From assembly GCA_002697405.1 (NCBI GenBank), contig NZVP01000070.1:6561-19643 (forward strand): DNA of 13,083 bases. The letters are read 5' to 3'. The stretch is from Flammeovirgaceae bacterium. GTDB lineage: Bacteria > Bacteroidota > Bacteroidia > Cytophagales > MED-G16. Both the position numbers and the translations under genes were made by a program. The notes below the pieces were generated by a model, which saw only the letters and a program-made list of their open reading frames with translations, was not told the DNA's origin and made no database searches. Positions within the stretch are counted from its first letter, which is position 1. Each line of letters starts with the position of its first letter. Shown in pieces: positions 1-7,281 of the stretch.

Positions 1-107
1 AAAGAACGAAATTTGAAAGTGATGAAGAACTTTTGGAAAAATATGCTCGAGAAGAGTATCTAATGAAAAAAGAGTCTGAAGATATTTTTTACGTAATAAA
101 AGAATAA
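1..107 (+). CDS. Septum formation initiator, FtsB/DivIC family (3' end only)
   Basis: Only the last 34 codons are in the window (first complete codon at position 3, stop TAA at 105-107); the start lies upstream. The visible tail contains ELLEKYAREEYLMKK followed by SEDIFYVIKE, which is the pattern at the C-terminus of Bacteroidota FtsB/DivIC proteins, where a LEK(F/Y)AREKY(F/L)MK segment follows the coiled coil. Family members are small single-pass inner-membrane proteins that join FtsL and FtsQ in the divisome and help activate septal peptidoglycan synthesis. The membrane segment and coiled coil are outside the window, so the call rests on this tail alone. The stop codon shares its last A with the ATG of the next gene (TAATG), which suggests translational coupling. 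Confidence 0.75.
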   Translation, partial: RTKFESDEELLEKYAREEYLMKKESEDIFYVIKE

Positions 108-1177
108 TGGATAAACAAAGTGAAGAATTTTTATATAAATATTTAAATAATCATTCACCCACAGGATTTGAGTCTTCTGGGCAGAGAATTTGGTTAGACT
201 ATATTAAACCGTATATTGATGATTATATATCTGATACTTACGGCACTGTGGTTGGAGTGATTAACCCTGAAGCAAAATATAAAGTTGTTATTGAAGCTCA
301 TGCAGATGAAATTTCTTGGTTTGTGAATTATATTACAAATGATGGATACATCTATGTAATAAGAAATGGTGGGTCAGATCATCAAATAGCACCTTCTAAA
401 AGAGTTAATATACAAACTGATAAGGGTGTTGTAAAGGGAGTTTTTGGTTGGCCAGCAATTCATGTAAGAGATCCAAAAACAGAAGAAACACCTTCTCTTA
501 AAAATATATTTATTGATGTTGGATGTTCATCAAAAAAAGAAGTAGAGAAATTAGGGATTCATGTTGGTTGTGTTATTACTTTCGAAGATGAACTGATGGA
601 GCTAAATAAAAAATACTATACTGGTAGAGCTTTAGATAATAGAATGGGAGGGTTTATGATTGCTGAGGTAGCAAAAAGATTACATCAAGATAAGAAAAAA
701 TTAGATTTTGGTTTATACGTTGTGAATTCTGTTCAAGAGGAGATTGGATTAAGAGGTGCTCAGATGATAGCAGAAAGAATTGATCCCGATGTAGCAATTA
801 TTACTGATGTAACTCATGATACTAATTCTCCAATGTATGATAAGAAAAAAAGTGGGGATATTAAATCTGGAGATGGACCAGCTTTAACTTTTGGACCAGC
901 AGTTCAGAACAACCTTTTAAAATTACTTATTGATACAGCAAAAAAGAATAAAATTAATCATCAACTAATGGCTGCTTCAAGGTTTACTGGTACTGATACT
1001 GATGCATTTGCATATTCTAATGATGGAGTAGCATCAGCTTTAATATCTTTACCATTAAAATACATGCATACAACAGTTGAGACTGTTCATAAAGATGATG
1101 TAGAAAGTTGTATAAAATTAATGTACGAATCAGTCTTAGCTATTAAAAAGGATCAAGACTTTAGGTATATTAAATAA
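107..1177 (+). CDS. M42-family metallo-aminopeptidase
   Basis: A 356-residue protein of the M42 (glutamyl aminopeptidase/TET/cellulase M-like) family. These cytosolic enzymes use two metal ions to remove N-terminal residues from peptides and usually form large tetrahedral complexes. The full set of expected residues is visible: H65 and D67 in AHADE, the bridging D177 in RALDNR, the catalytic base E211 and ligand E212 in QEEIG, D234 in ITDVTHD, and H321 in YMHTTVE. The insertion between about residues 75 and 165, with the WPAIHVRD segment, fits the PDZ-like dimerisation domain of the family. Length is typical. The ATG overlaps the stop of the upstream FtsB-like gene by one base, and the 3' end overlaps convergent aroA by 8 bases. 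Substrate preference cannot be read from the sequence. Confidence 0.93.
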   Translation: MDKQSEEFLYKYLNNHSPTGFESSGQRIWLDYIKPYIDDYISDTYGTVVGVINPEAKYKVVIEAHADEISWFVNYITNDGYIYVIRNGGSDHQIAPSKRVNIQTDKGVVKGVFGWPAIHVRDPKTEETPSLKNIFIDVGCSSKKEVEKLGIHVGCVITFEDELMELNKKYYTGRALDNRMGGFMIAEVAKRLHQDKKKLDFGLYVVNSVQEEIGLRGAQMIAERIDPDVAIITDVTHDTNSPMYDKKKSGDIKSGDGPALTFGPAVQNNLLKLLIDTAKKNKINHQLMAASRFTGTDTDAFAYSNDGVASALISLPLKYMHTTVETVHKDDVESCIKLMYESVLAIKKDQDFRYIK

Positions 1178-2396
1178 TTTTATATCCTGCTTTTTTCATA
1201 TCATCCCAGTATCTAGGATAAGACTTATTTACCACTCCAGGATTATTAATTGTTAAATCTAATTCGGTTGCAAGAGGCGCAAAAGCCATAGCCATCCTAT
1301 GATCTTCATATGTGTCTATAGAAACTTTATTTGGAAAGGGCTTATTTCTTCTTTCTAGAGTCCAAATACCATTATCATCAAAAAAATTTACTCCAATTTT
1401 ATTTAGTTCTATTTTCATCGCTAGCAATCTATCTGTTTCTTTAATTTTTAGACTTTCTACACCATATAATTTTAGCTTAGTTTTATGAAATGCTGCTATT
1501 ACTAAAATAGTTTGAGCAAGGTCAGGACAATCTTTAAAATCAAGCTCTAAATAATCACAACTTAAATCTTTTTTTCTGAGAATAACTCCGTCTTCATTAT
1601 AATGAGTTTCAACGTTAAAAAGAGACATTATTTTTTTTATAATTTGATCTCCTTGAAAGGAATCTTTTCTTAAGCCTATTAGTCTAATTTCTTTAAACAT
1701 TTTATTTATAGAAAGAAAACTATACCAGTAACTTGCTGCTGACCAGTCAGATTCTACTTTATATGATGCTTCCTTATATTTTTGATTTTTTATACTAATA
1801 CTATCTTTAGATATCTCATAATTTATCCCAAATTTTTTCATAAGGTTTAAGGTCATCATCACATATGGTTTACTATAAAAAGGGGATATTATTTTTATAA
1901 TCAATCCATTTTTAAGAATAGGAGCAATCATTAATAGTGAAGAAATATATTGACTGCTGATATCTCCTCTTATTGATATAGAGTTTTTATTTTGAGAAAT
2001 TTTTTTATTAATAATTAAAGGAGGATATCCTTTTTTTTCTTGATATTCAATTTTTGCACCAATTTCTTCTAAAGCATCAACCAAAATTTTAATTGGTCTT
2101 TTTTTCATTCTTTCAGTTCCTGTTAATATTACTTTTTCTTTTTGAAGTGCTAAGTAAGAAGTAAGAAATCTCATGGTTGTGCCAGCATCTTCAGCATCCC
2201 AAATACTATTAGAATTTAACTTAATCAGTTTATTTAGAAGTATTGTGTCATTAGCTTTAGACAAATTGCTTAATTTAATATTGTCGTCAGATAAAGACTT
2301 AATTATGAGAAGTCTATTACTCTCACTTTTTGATGAATTTAAATTAATTTCTATGTTAGAAGGTGATTTAATAAAAGAAATATTATAATTATTCAT
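1170..2396 (-). CDS. aroA: 3-phosphoshikimate 1-carboxyvinyltransferase (EPSP synthase)
   Basis: Catalyses the sixth shikimate-pathway step, joining phosphoenolpyruvate and shikimate 3-phosphate to give EPSP. Recognisable blocks in order (numbered from the GTG discussed below): NSSKSESNR (21-29, with K24, S25 and R29 at substrate-binding positions), DAGTTMRFLTS (71-81, the PEP-binding loop), ERMKKRPI (96-103), SSQYISSLLM (148-157), ESDWSAASYW (216-225), CPDLAQT (291-297, with D293 at the catalytic aspartate position), KETDRLLAMK (320-329) and YEDHRMAMAF (364-373). At about 409 residues it is slightly shorter than the E. coli enzyme (427). A GTG at 2397-2399 directly precedes an ATG at 2394-2396. 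I chose the ATG; the GTG would add one residue. The ATG overlaps the end of aroB by 8 bases, so aroA is probably translated by coupling as the last gene of the operon. Glyphosate sensitivity was not assessed. Confidence 0.95.
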   Translation of the reverse strand: MNNYNISFIKSPSNIEINLNSSKSESNRLLIIKSLSDDNIKLSNLSKANDTILLNKLIKLNSNSIWDAEDAGTTMRFLTSYLALQKEKVILTGTERMKKRPIKILVDALEEIGAKIEYQEKKGYPPLIINKKISQNKNSISIRGDISSQYISSLLMIAPILKNGLIIKIISPFYSKPYVMMTLNLMKKFGINYEISKDSISIKNQKYKEASYKVESDWSAASYWYSFLSINKMFKEIRLIGLRKDSFQGDQIIKKIMSLFNVETHYNEDGVILRKKDLSCDYLELDFKDCPDLAQTILVIAAFHKTKLKLYGVESLKIKETDRLLAMKIELNKIGVNFFDDNGIWTLERRNKPFPNKVSIDTYEDHRMAMAFAPLATELDLTINNPGVVNKSYPRYWDDMKKAGYKII

Positions 2397-3429
2397 CACA
2401 TTTTTGATTATAATATTCTAAACTTTTATATATCAAATCTTCATTAATTTTAATATCATATTCACAATCACCAATGCCATTTAAAATACATATCTTAATA
2501 TTTTGATTTATATTTTTTTTATCGTGGTATGTATTTTGAACTATTGTTTCAACTGAATCTAATTTTGGTAGCTTATATATATTAAAAATATAATCTGTTA
2601 TTAGTTTAAGATCACTAGAATTTATTTTTTGATGATGATAGGATATATATGACTCACAAATCAATCCTATAGATATTGCCTCTCCATGAAGCATTTTATT
2701 GTATTTATTTAAATATGTTGTTTCTATAGCATGGCCAATTGTATGTCCAAAATTTAATATTTTTCTTAAGCCTGATTCTTTCAAGTCTTTATTTACGACT
2801 TCAGATTTTATGGATATAGAATGTTTAATTATTTCATCCCAATTATTTTCACTCCACATGAATTTAGAAATTTTATCAAACATTTTTTTATCTCTGATTA
2901 AGCAATGTTTAATGACTTCAGCAAATCCAGATTTTAATTCTTTTTCTGATAATGTTTTTAAAAAGTTTGTATCAATAATTACACAACTAGGTTCTTTGAA
3001 AATTCCTATTAGATTTTTTAAATTATTAAAATCTACTCCTAATTTTCCCCCAACACTTGCATCAACTTGAGATAATAGGGTAGTAGGAACATTTATAAAA
3101 TCAATTCCTCTCATATAAGTAGATGCAACAAACCCTCCTAAATCACAAACTACTCCTCCTCCAACATTAATTAAAAGAGAATTTCTATCAAATTTTAGAT
3201 TAATTAGTTCTTGCCAAACTTTTTCACAAGTAGATAAGTTTTTATTTTCCTCTCCATCACTTATTGTAATTACATGAAAATCAAAACTGAATTTTTGTTC
3301 AATCTGCTTTAGACAATGATCAGCTGAATTACTGTCAACTAGAAATCCTATTTTAGAGAAGCTATGTTCAGTGATATACTGAGAAATAAATTTTTCAGCA
3401 TTGCCAATCTTAATATGATTTGGAATCAT
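2389..3429 (-). CDS. aroB: 3-dehydroquinate synthase
   Basis: Second shikimate-pathway enzyme, a cytosolic NAD- and zinc-dependent enzyme converting DAHP to 3-dehydroquinate. The sequence shows the nucleotide-binding GGGVVCDLGGF (90-100), YMRGIDFINVPTTLL (105-119), DASVGGK with conserved K129 (123-129), and the metal ligands E171 in AEVIKH, H229 in NFGHTIGHAIE and H248 in LHGEA. Length (346 residues) is normal. The ATG at 3427-3429 overlaps the TGA of the upstream DAHP synthase gene as ATGA, a classic translational-coupling overlap. The 3' end overlaps aroA. It is therefore the middle gene of a three-gene aromatic operon, and nothing suggests a promoter of its own. Confidence 0.96.
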   Translation of the reverse strand: MIPNHIKIGNAEKFISQYITEHSFSKIGFLVDSNSADHCLKQIEQKFSFDFHVITISDGEENKNLSTCEKVWQELINLKFDRNSLLINVGGGVVCDLGGFVASTYMRGIDFINVPTTLLSQVDASVGGKLGVDFNNLKNLIGIFKEPSCVIIDTNFLKTLSEKELKSGFAEVIKHCLIRDKKMFDKISKFMWSENNWDEIIKHSISIKSEVVNKDLKESGLRKILNFGHTIGHAIETTYLNKYNKMLHGEAISIGLICESYISYHHQKINSSDLKLITDYIFNIYKLPKLDSVETIVQNTYHDKKNINQNIKICILNGIGDCEYDIKINEDLIYKSLEYYNQKCDE

Positions 3430-4532
3430 ATTTTAAAATTAGCCTTTTTCTTATTTATAATTTTATTTTGAACATTAATAGAACCTAGATGAATAACTTT
3501 ATATAAGTCTTCTATAAAGTCTTTATCGAGTCCTTTTTCTAGGGCCCAATCAAGTCTAGATTTAAAAATTTCATTCCATCTATCAACTTGAAATGTTGTT
3601 AGATCCTGTTCTTTTTTAAATTCACCAATTTTTTCTACTAGTTCTATTCTCTTTGATATCACATCAATAATTTCTTTATCAACATCATCAATACTTTCTC
3701 GGATTTCATTTAAAAGATGGTTATATGATTTATCTTCCTCATTTGAATTTTTTGTTTTTAAATCACTCTTCATCTTTGATAATACTTCTGGAGTAACTTG
3801 TTGTTTTGCGTCGCTCCATGCATTATCTGGATCAATGTGAGATTCTATTATTAATCCATCATATCCCAAATCAAGAGCTTTTTGAGAAGTTTCAAAGATC
3901 ATCTCTCTATTTCCGCATATATGAGAAGGGTCACATATTACAGGTAGATTAGGTAGGTTACTCTTTAAATCAATAGCAATTTTCCATAAAGGAACATATC
4001 TATATTTTGAGCTTCCAGTCATAGAAAATCCTCTATGTATAGCACCTAATTTTTTGATACCAGCCTTATTAATTCTCTCAAGTGCACCCATCCATAGAGA
4101 TAAATCTGGATTAATTGGATTCTTTACAAGTATTGGTGTATCAGTTCCCTTCACCGAGTCTGCAATTTCTTGGACAGAAAAAGGATTAACAGTTGTTCTA
4201 GCACCAATCCATAAAATATCAATTCCATATTTCAATGATAGTTCAATATGATTTGTATTAGCTACCTCAACAGCAAACTGTACGCCTAATTCTTTTTTAA
4301 TATCAGATATCCATTTAAGAGCTTCTTCCCCGTTTCCTTCAAATGTGCCTGGCCTAGTTCTAGGCTTCCAAACACCTGCTCTCATGAGATTAATTCCATG
4401 TGATTTTAACTGTTTACAAGTCTCATAAAGCTGATCATAAGTCTCAGCACTACAAGGCCCTGAAATAATTAAAGGGTCATTATCTTTTTTTATCCAATTA
4501 TTAATTGGGTCTATATTTAATTTTTTGCTCAT
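3426..4532 (-). CDS. Bifunctional DAHP synthase / chorismate mutase (AroQ type)
   Basis: A two-domain, 368-residue enzyme. Residues about 15-250 form the 3-deoxy-7-phosphoheptulonate synthase barrel (first shikimate step: PEP plus erythrose 4-phosphate). Motifs are SGPCSAE (24-30), RAGVWKPRTRPGTFEG (51-66), GARTTVNPFSVQE (110-122), LVKNPINPD (135-143), GAIHRGFS (163-170), ICDPSHICG (199-207) and IESHIDPDNAWSDA (229-242). A linker rich in N, E, D and K (about 255-268) leads to an AroQ chorismate mutase domain (about 270-360), with R278, R295, K306, R318 and Q355 at the E. coli R11, R28, K39, R51 and Q88 positions. The C-terminal mutase is the Bacteroidota order; Bacillus and Listeria carry it N-terminally. 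In the studied Prevotella homologue the mutase domain also mediates feedback inhibition by prephenate, so similar control is likely here. It is the first gene of the minus-strand operon and overlaps aroB by 4 bases. Confidence 0.95.
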   Translation of the reverse strand: MSKKLNIDPINNWIKKDNDPLIISGPCSAETYDQLYETCKQLKSHGINLMRAGVWKPRTRPGTFEGNGEEALKWISDIKKELGVQFAVEVANTNHIELSLKYGIDILWIGARTTVNPFSVQEIADSVKGTDTPILVKNPINPDLSLWMGALERINKAGIKKLGAIHRGFSMTGSSKYRYVPLWKIAIDLKSNLPNLPVICDPSHICGNREMIFETSQKALDLGYDGLIIESHIDPDNAWSDAKQQVTPEVLSKMKSDLKTKNSNEEDKSYNHLLNEIRESIDDVDKEIIDVISKRIELVEKIGEFKKEQDLTTFQVDRWNEIFKSRLDWALEKGLDKDFIEDLYKVIHLGSINVQNKIINKKKANFKI

Positions 4533-4540
4533 TTCTATTA

Positions 4541-4548
4541 TATTTTTG
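4541..4548 (+). promoter_or_regulatory. Candidate -7 box for proline dehydrogenase
   Basis: TATTTTTG matches the Bacteroidota TAnnTTTG -7 element exactly and ends 29 bases before the GTG start at 4578. No -33 TTTG is found at the expected spacing (the nearest TTG, at 4525-4527, is only 13 bases away), so this is a weaker candidate. The only intergenic space here is 45 bases, shared with the divergent aromatic operon. Confidence 0.35.
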
Positions 4549-4577
4549 CTCTAAATATTATACCATACAACAGATAA

Positions 4578-5753
4578 GTGGACAAAAGTACAAAAAACTT
4601 ATTTAATAACACAAAATTGGCTTTTACTAATAAGTCAAATTTTGAATTAAGAAAAGCATATTTTTTATTTTCTGTACTTGACTATCCAATATTAACTAAG
4701 ATTGGAAATACATTTCTATTATTAGTACTTAAACTGAAACTACCTTTTAAAACAATAATTAAAAAAACTATTTTCAATCACTTTTGTGGTGGAGAGACAA
4801 TTAATGATTGTAAAAGCACTTTCAAATCATTAAAAAAGTATAACATCAGTGCTATGCCTGAATATTCTGTTGAAGCTGAATCCTCTCTTGAAGGATTTGA
4901 AAATTATAAAAATGATTGTATTAATATAATTGATTTTTTAGGTCATGAGAAGCTTCCTTTTATAGCAATTAAGTGTACGGGTCTTATGGATATTAATTTA
5001 TTAGAAAAGATTTCAAGTAAAGAATTAAGCTATGAGAGTCAAGAATATATTTCATTCAAATCAAGAATGCTAGAATTATGTGACTCAGCTATAAAAAATA
5101 ATGTTCAGGTTTTGATAGATGCCGAAGAAACATGGATTCAAGATGCTATTGATAATTTAGCTATTGAACTTATGGAAAAGTATAACAAAAAGTCAACTGT
5201 AATTTCTTTAACTCACCAATGTTATAGAACTGGTACACTTGATAAAATCAAGAAAAATATTAAAGAGGCTAGACAGAAAAAATATTACTACGGTGTAAAA
5301 TTAGTTAGAGGCGCATACATGGAAAAAGAAAGAGATAGAGCAATTGAAAAAGGATATTCTAGTCCAATCCAGCCATCTAAAGAAATGACAGATAGAGAAT
5401 TTAATAAGTCATTGAGATTTACAATAAATAATATTGATTATTCATCTCTATGGATTGGAAGTCATAATGAAGATTCCTGTAAATACCTTATGGAACTAAT
5501 GGAAGAAAATAATATTTCATCAGATGATAATAGGGTATGGTTCTCTCAACTTTTTGGAATGAGTGATAATATATCTTTTACTTTATCTGACATTGGATAT
5601 AATGTAGTAAAACTTATACCTTACGGACCAATAGAAAAAACTATTCCTTATCTAATAAGACGGGCAAATGAAAATAGTTCAGTAAAAGGTCAGAGCAACA
5701 GACAATTTACATTGATAAAAAATGAAATAAATAGAAGAAAACAATTAAATTGA
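4578..5753 (+). CDS. Proline dehydrogenase (monofunctional, FAD-dependent)
   Basis: Oxidises L-proline to 1-pyrroline-5-carboxylate, passing electrons through FAD to the respiratory quinone pool; the partner P5C dehydrogenase is not in this window. Length is 391 residues. The N-terminal part carries the FCGGETI motif (69-75) seen in Bacteroidota proteins. The barrel domain shows K132 in IKCTG, D181 in LIDAEE, QCYR (214-217), KLVRGAYMEKER (241-252), IGSHN (293-297), PYGP (348-351) and RRANEN with R361, R362 and E365. These match E. coli PutA K329, D370, R555, R556 and E559. Start: the only in-frame option before the conserved N-terminus is GTG at 4578, directly preceded by an in-frame TAA. No DNA-binding domain is fused. 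lysS follows after 4 bases. The segment MPEYSVEA (93-100) has E95 where I recall aspartate in relatives. Confidence 0.92.
   Translation: MDKSTKNLFNNTKLAFTNKSNFELRKAYFLFSVLDYPILTKIGNTFLLLVLKLKLPFKTIIKKTIFNHFCGGETINDCKSTFKSLKKYNISAMPEYSVEAESSLEGFENYKNDCINIIDFLGHEKLPFIAIKCTGLMDINLLEKISSKELSYESQEYISFKSRMLELCDSAIKNNVQVLIDAEETWIQDAIDNLAIELMEKYNKKSTVISLTHQCYRTGTLDKIKKNIKEARQKKYYYGVKLVRGAYMEKERDRAIEKGYSSPIQPSKEMTDREFNKSLRFTINNIDYSSLWIGSHNEDSCKYLMELMEENNISSDDNRVWFSQLFGMSDNISFTLSDIGYNVVKLIPYGPIEKTIPYLIRRANENSSVKGQSNRQFTLIKNEINRRKQLN
4583..4615 (-). promoter_or_regulatory. Candidate promoter of the aromatic operon
   Basis: Read on the minus strand, positions 4590-4583 give TACTTTTG, an exact match to the Bacteroidota -7 consensus TAnnTTTG. 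A TTTG at 4615-4612 lies 21 bases upstream, close to the usual spacing of about 19 for the -33 element. The -7 box ends 50 bases before the DAHP synthase ATG at 4532. The site lies inside the first codons of the divergent proline dehydrogenase gene. Such short AT-rich motifs arise by chance in this kind of sequence, so the call depends on position and the paired boxes. Confidence 0.45.
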
Positions 5754-5757
5754 AATT

Positions 5758-7281
5758 ATGAGTTTAAGCGAACAAGAAGAACAAAGGAGAAAAGCGAGAG
5801 AAGAAATTATTGATTTAGGTATAGATCCATATCCATCAGAAACATTTCAAGTAAACACCTTCTCTAATGATATAAAAAATAATTTTGATGAAAAGAAAAA
5901 AAACTTTCAAGATGTTGTATTAGCAGGTAGATTAATGTCTAGAAGGATAATGGGATCTGCTTCATTTGCTGAAATACAAGACTCAAAAGGTAAAATTCAA
6001 TTATATGTAAGGAGGGATGATATTTGTGAAGGTGATGATAAAACTCTTTATAATACAATATTCAAAAAAAAGTTAGACTTAGGAGATATTATCGGTATAA
6101 GTGGATTTGTATTTAAAACTCAGATGGGAGAAGTATCTATTCATGTAAAAGAATTAAAAGTTTTATCTAAATCTGTCAGACCTCTTCCTGTAGTTAAGGA
6201 GACTATTGACGAATCTGGAGAATCAAAAAAGCATGATGTTTTTAGTAATACCGAGTTAAAATATAGAAGAAGATATATCGATTTAATTGTAAATCCTGAA
6301 TCTAGAGATATATTTATAAAAAGGGCTCTTATAGTTAATGAAATAAGAAGTATTTTAAATGAAAATAATTTTCTAGAAGTTGAAACACCCATACTTCAAC
6401 CAATATATGGTGGTGCAGCAGCCAAACCTTTTAAAACCTATCATAATACATTAGATATTCCTCTATACCTAAGAATTGCAAATGAATTATATTTAAAAAG
6501 ATTAATTGTTGGAGGATTTGACGGAGTATTTGAATTTGCTAAAGACTTTAGAAATGAAGGAATGTCTAGATTTCATAACCCTGAGTTTACTCAATGTGAA
6601 TTTTATGTGGCTTATAAAGATTATATATGGATGATGGATTTTGTTGAGGATATGTTTAAAAGAATTGTCAAAAAAATTAATAATGATTCAACATCAATTC
6701 AGTTTGGGGATAATAAAATTGATTTTGGGAAAAAATGGAAAAGGCTCACTATGTATGAAGCAATTGAAAAGTATGCAGGAGTAGATGTTAGTGAATTGGA
6801 TGAAGAGTCTATCAGAAAGGTTTGTAAAGATCTTAAGATAAAAGTTGATAAAACAATGGGTAGAGGTAAGTTAATTGATGAAATTTTTGGAGAAAAATGT
6901 GAGCCAAATCTAATTCAACCTACATACATCACTGATTATCCATTAGAAATGTCACCGTTGGCTAAAAAACATAGAACTAAAGATGGTTTAGTTGAACGTT
7001 TTGAGTTGATATGTAATGGTAAAGAAATCTGTAATGCATTTTCAGAAATAAATGATCCACTTGACCAAAGGAAGAGGTTCGAAGATCAAGTTAAATTAGG
7101 AAAAAGAGGAGATGAAGAAGCTATGGTTTTAGATGAAGATTACTTAATAGCTTTGGAATATGGAATGCCACCAACTGCTGGTATAGGTATTGGTATAGAT
7201 AGATTAACTATGTTATTTACAAACTCTGAATCTATTCAAGATGTCTTATTTTTCCCACAAATGAAACCTGAGCAGTCTTAG
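5758..7281 (+). CDS. lysS: Lysyl-tRNA synthetase, class II
   Basis: Charges tRNA-Lys with lysine in the cytosol. The N-terminus (1-25) has the MSLSEQEEQRR...GIDPYP pattern of bacterial LysS. An OB-fold anticodon-binding domain spans about residues 50-135 (VLAGRLMSRR, FAEIQDSKGKIQLYV). The class II catalytic core follows: motif 1 around 198-215 (FLEVETPILQP), motif 2 at 264-282 with R265 in FRNEG and RFHNPEFTQ, and motif 3 at 475-500 with R482 in GIGIDRL. CNAFSEINDP, typical of LysS, is present. Length is 507 residues, about that of E. coli. Many Flavobacteriia and Bacteroides enzymes, as I recall, continue about 55-70 residues past the FFPQM motif 3 end; this one stops seven residues after FFPQ. 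It starts 4 bases after proline dehydrogenase, probably in one transcript, and overlaps convergent lptD by 4 bases. Confidence 0.96.
   Translation: MSLSEQEEQRRKAREEIIDLGIDPYPSETFQVNTFSNDIKNNFDEKKKNFQDVVLAGRLMSRRIMGSASFAEIQDSKGKIQLYVRRDDICEGDDKTLYNTIFKKKLDLGDIIGISGFVFKTQMGEVSIHVKELKVLSKSVRPLPVVKETIDESGESKKHDVFSNTELKYRRRYIDLIVNPESRDIFIKRALIVNEIRSILNENNFLEVETPILQPIYGGAAAKPFKTYHNTLDIPLYLRIANELYLKRLIVGGFDGVFEFAKDFRNEGMSRFHNPEFTQCEFYVAYKDYIWMMDFVEDMFKRIVKKINNDSTSIQFGDNKIDFGKKWKRLTMYEAIEKYAGVDVSELDEESIRKVCKDLKIKVDKTMGRGKLIDEIFGEKCEPNLIQPTYITDYPLEMSPLAKKHRTKDGLVERFELICNGKEICNAFSEINDPLDQRKRFEDQVKLGKRGDEEAMVLDEDYLIALEYGMPPTAGIGIGIDRLTMLFTNSESIQDVLFFPQMKPEQS

Noticed and set aside
2397-2399. GTG start for aroA one codon before the ATG
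   Set aside because: The ATG directly after it is the stronger start codon and still overlaps aroB for coupling; the difference is one residue.
2173-3070. Plus-strand open frames at 2173-2388 and 2699-3070 opposite aroA and aroB
   Set aside because: Both lie wholly within unmistakable aro genes on the other strand and have no recognisable motifs; AT-rich coding sequence often leaves such open antisense frames.
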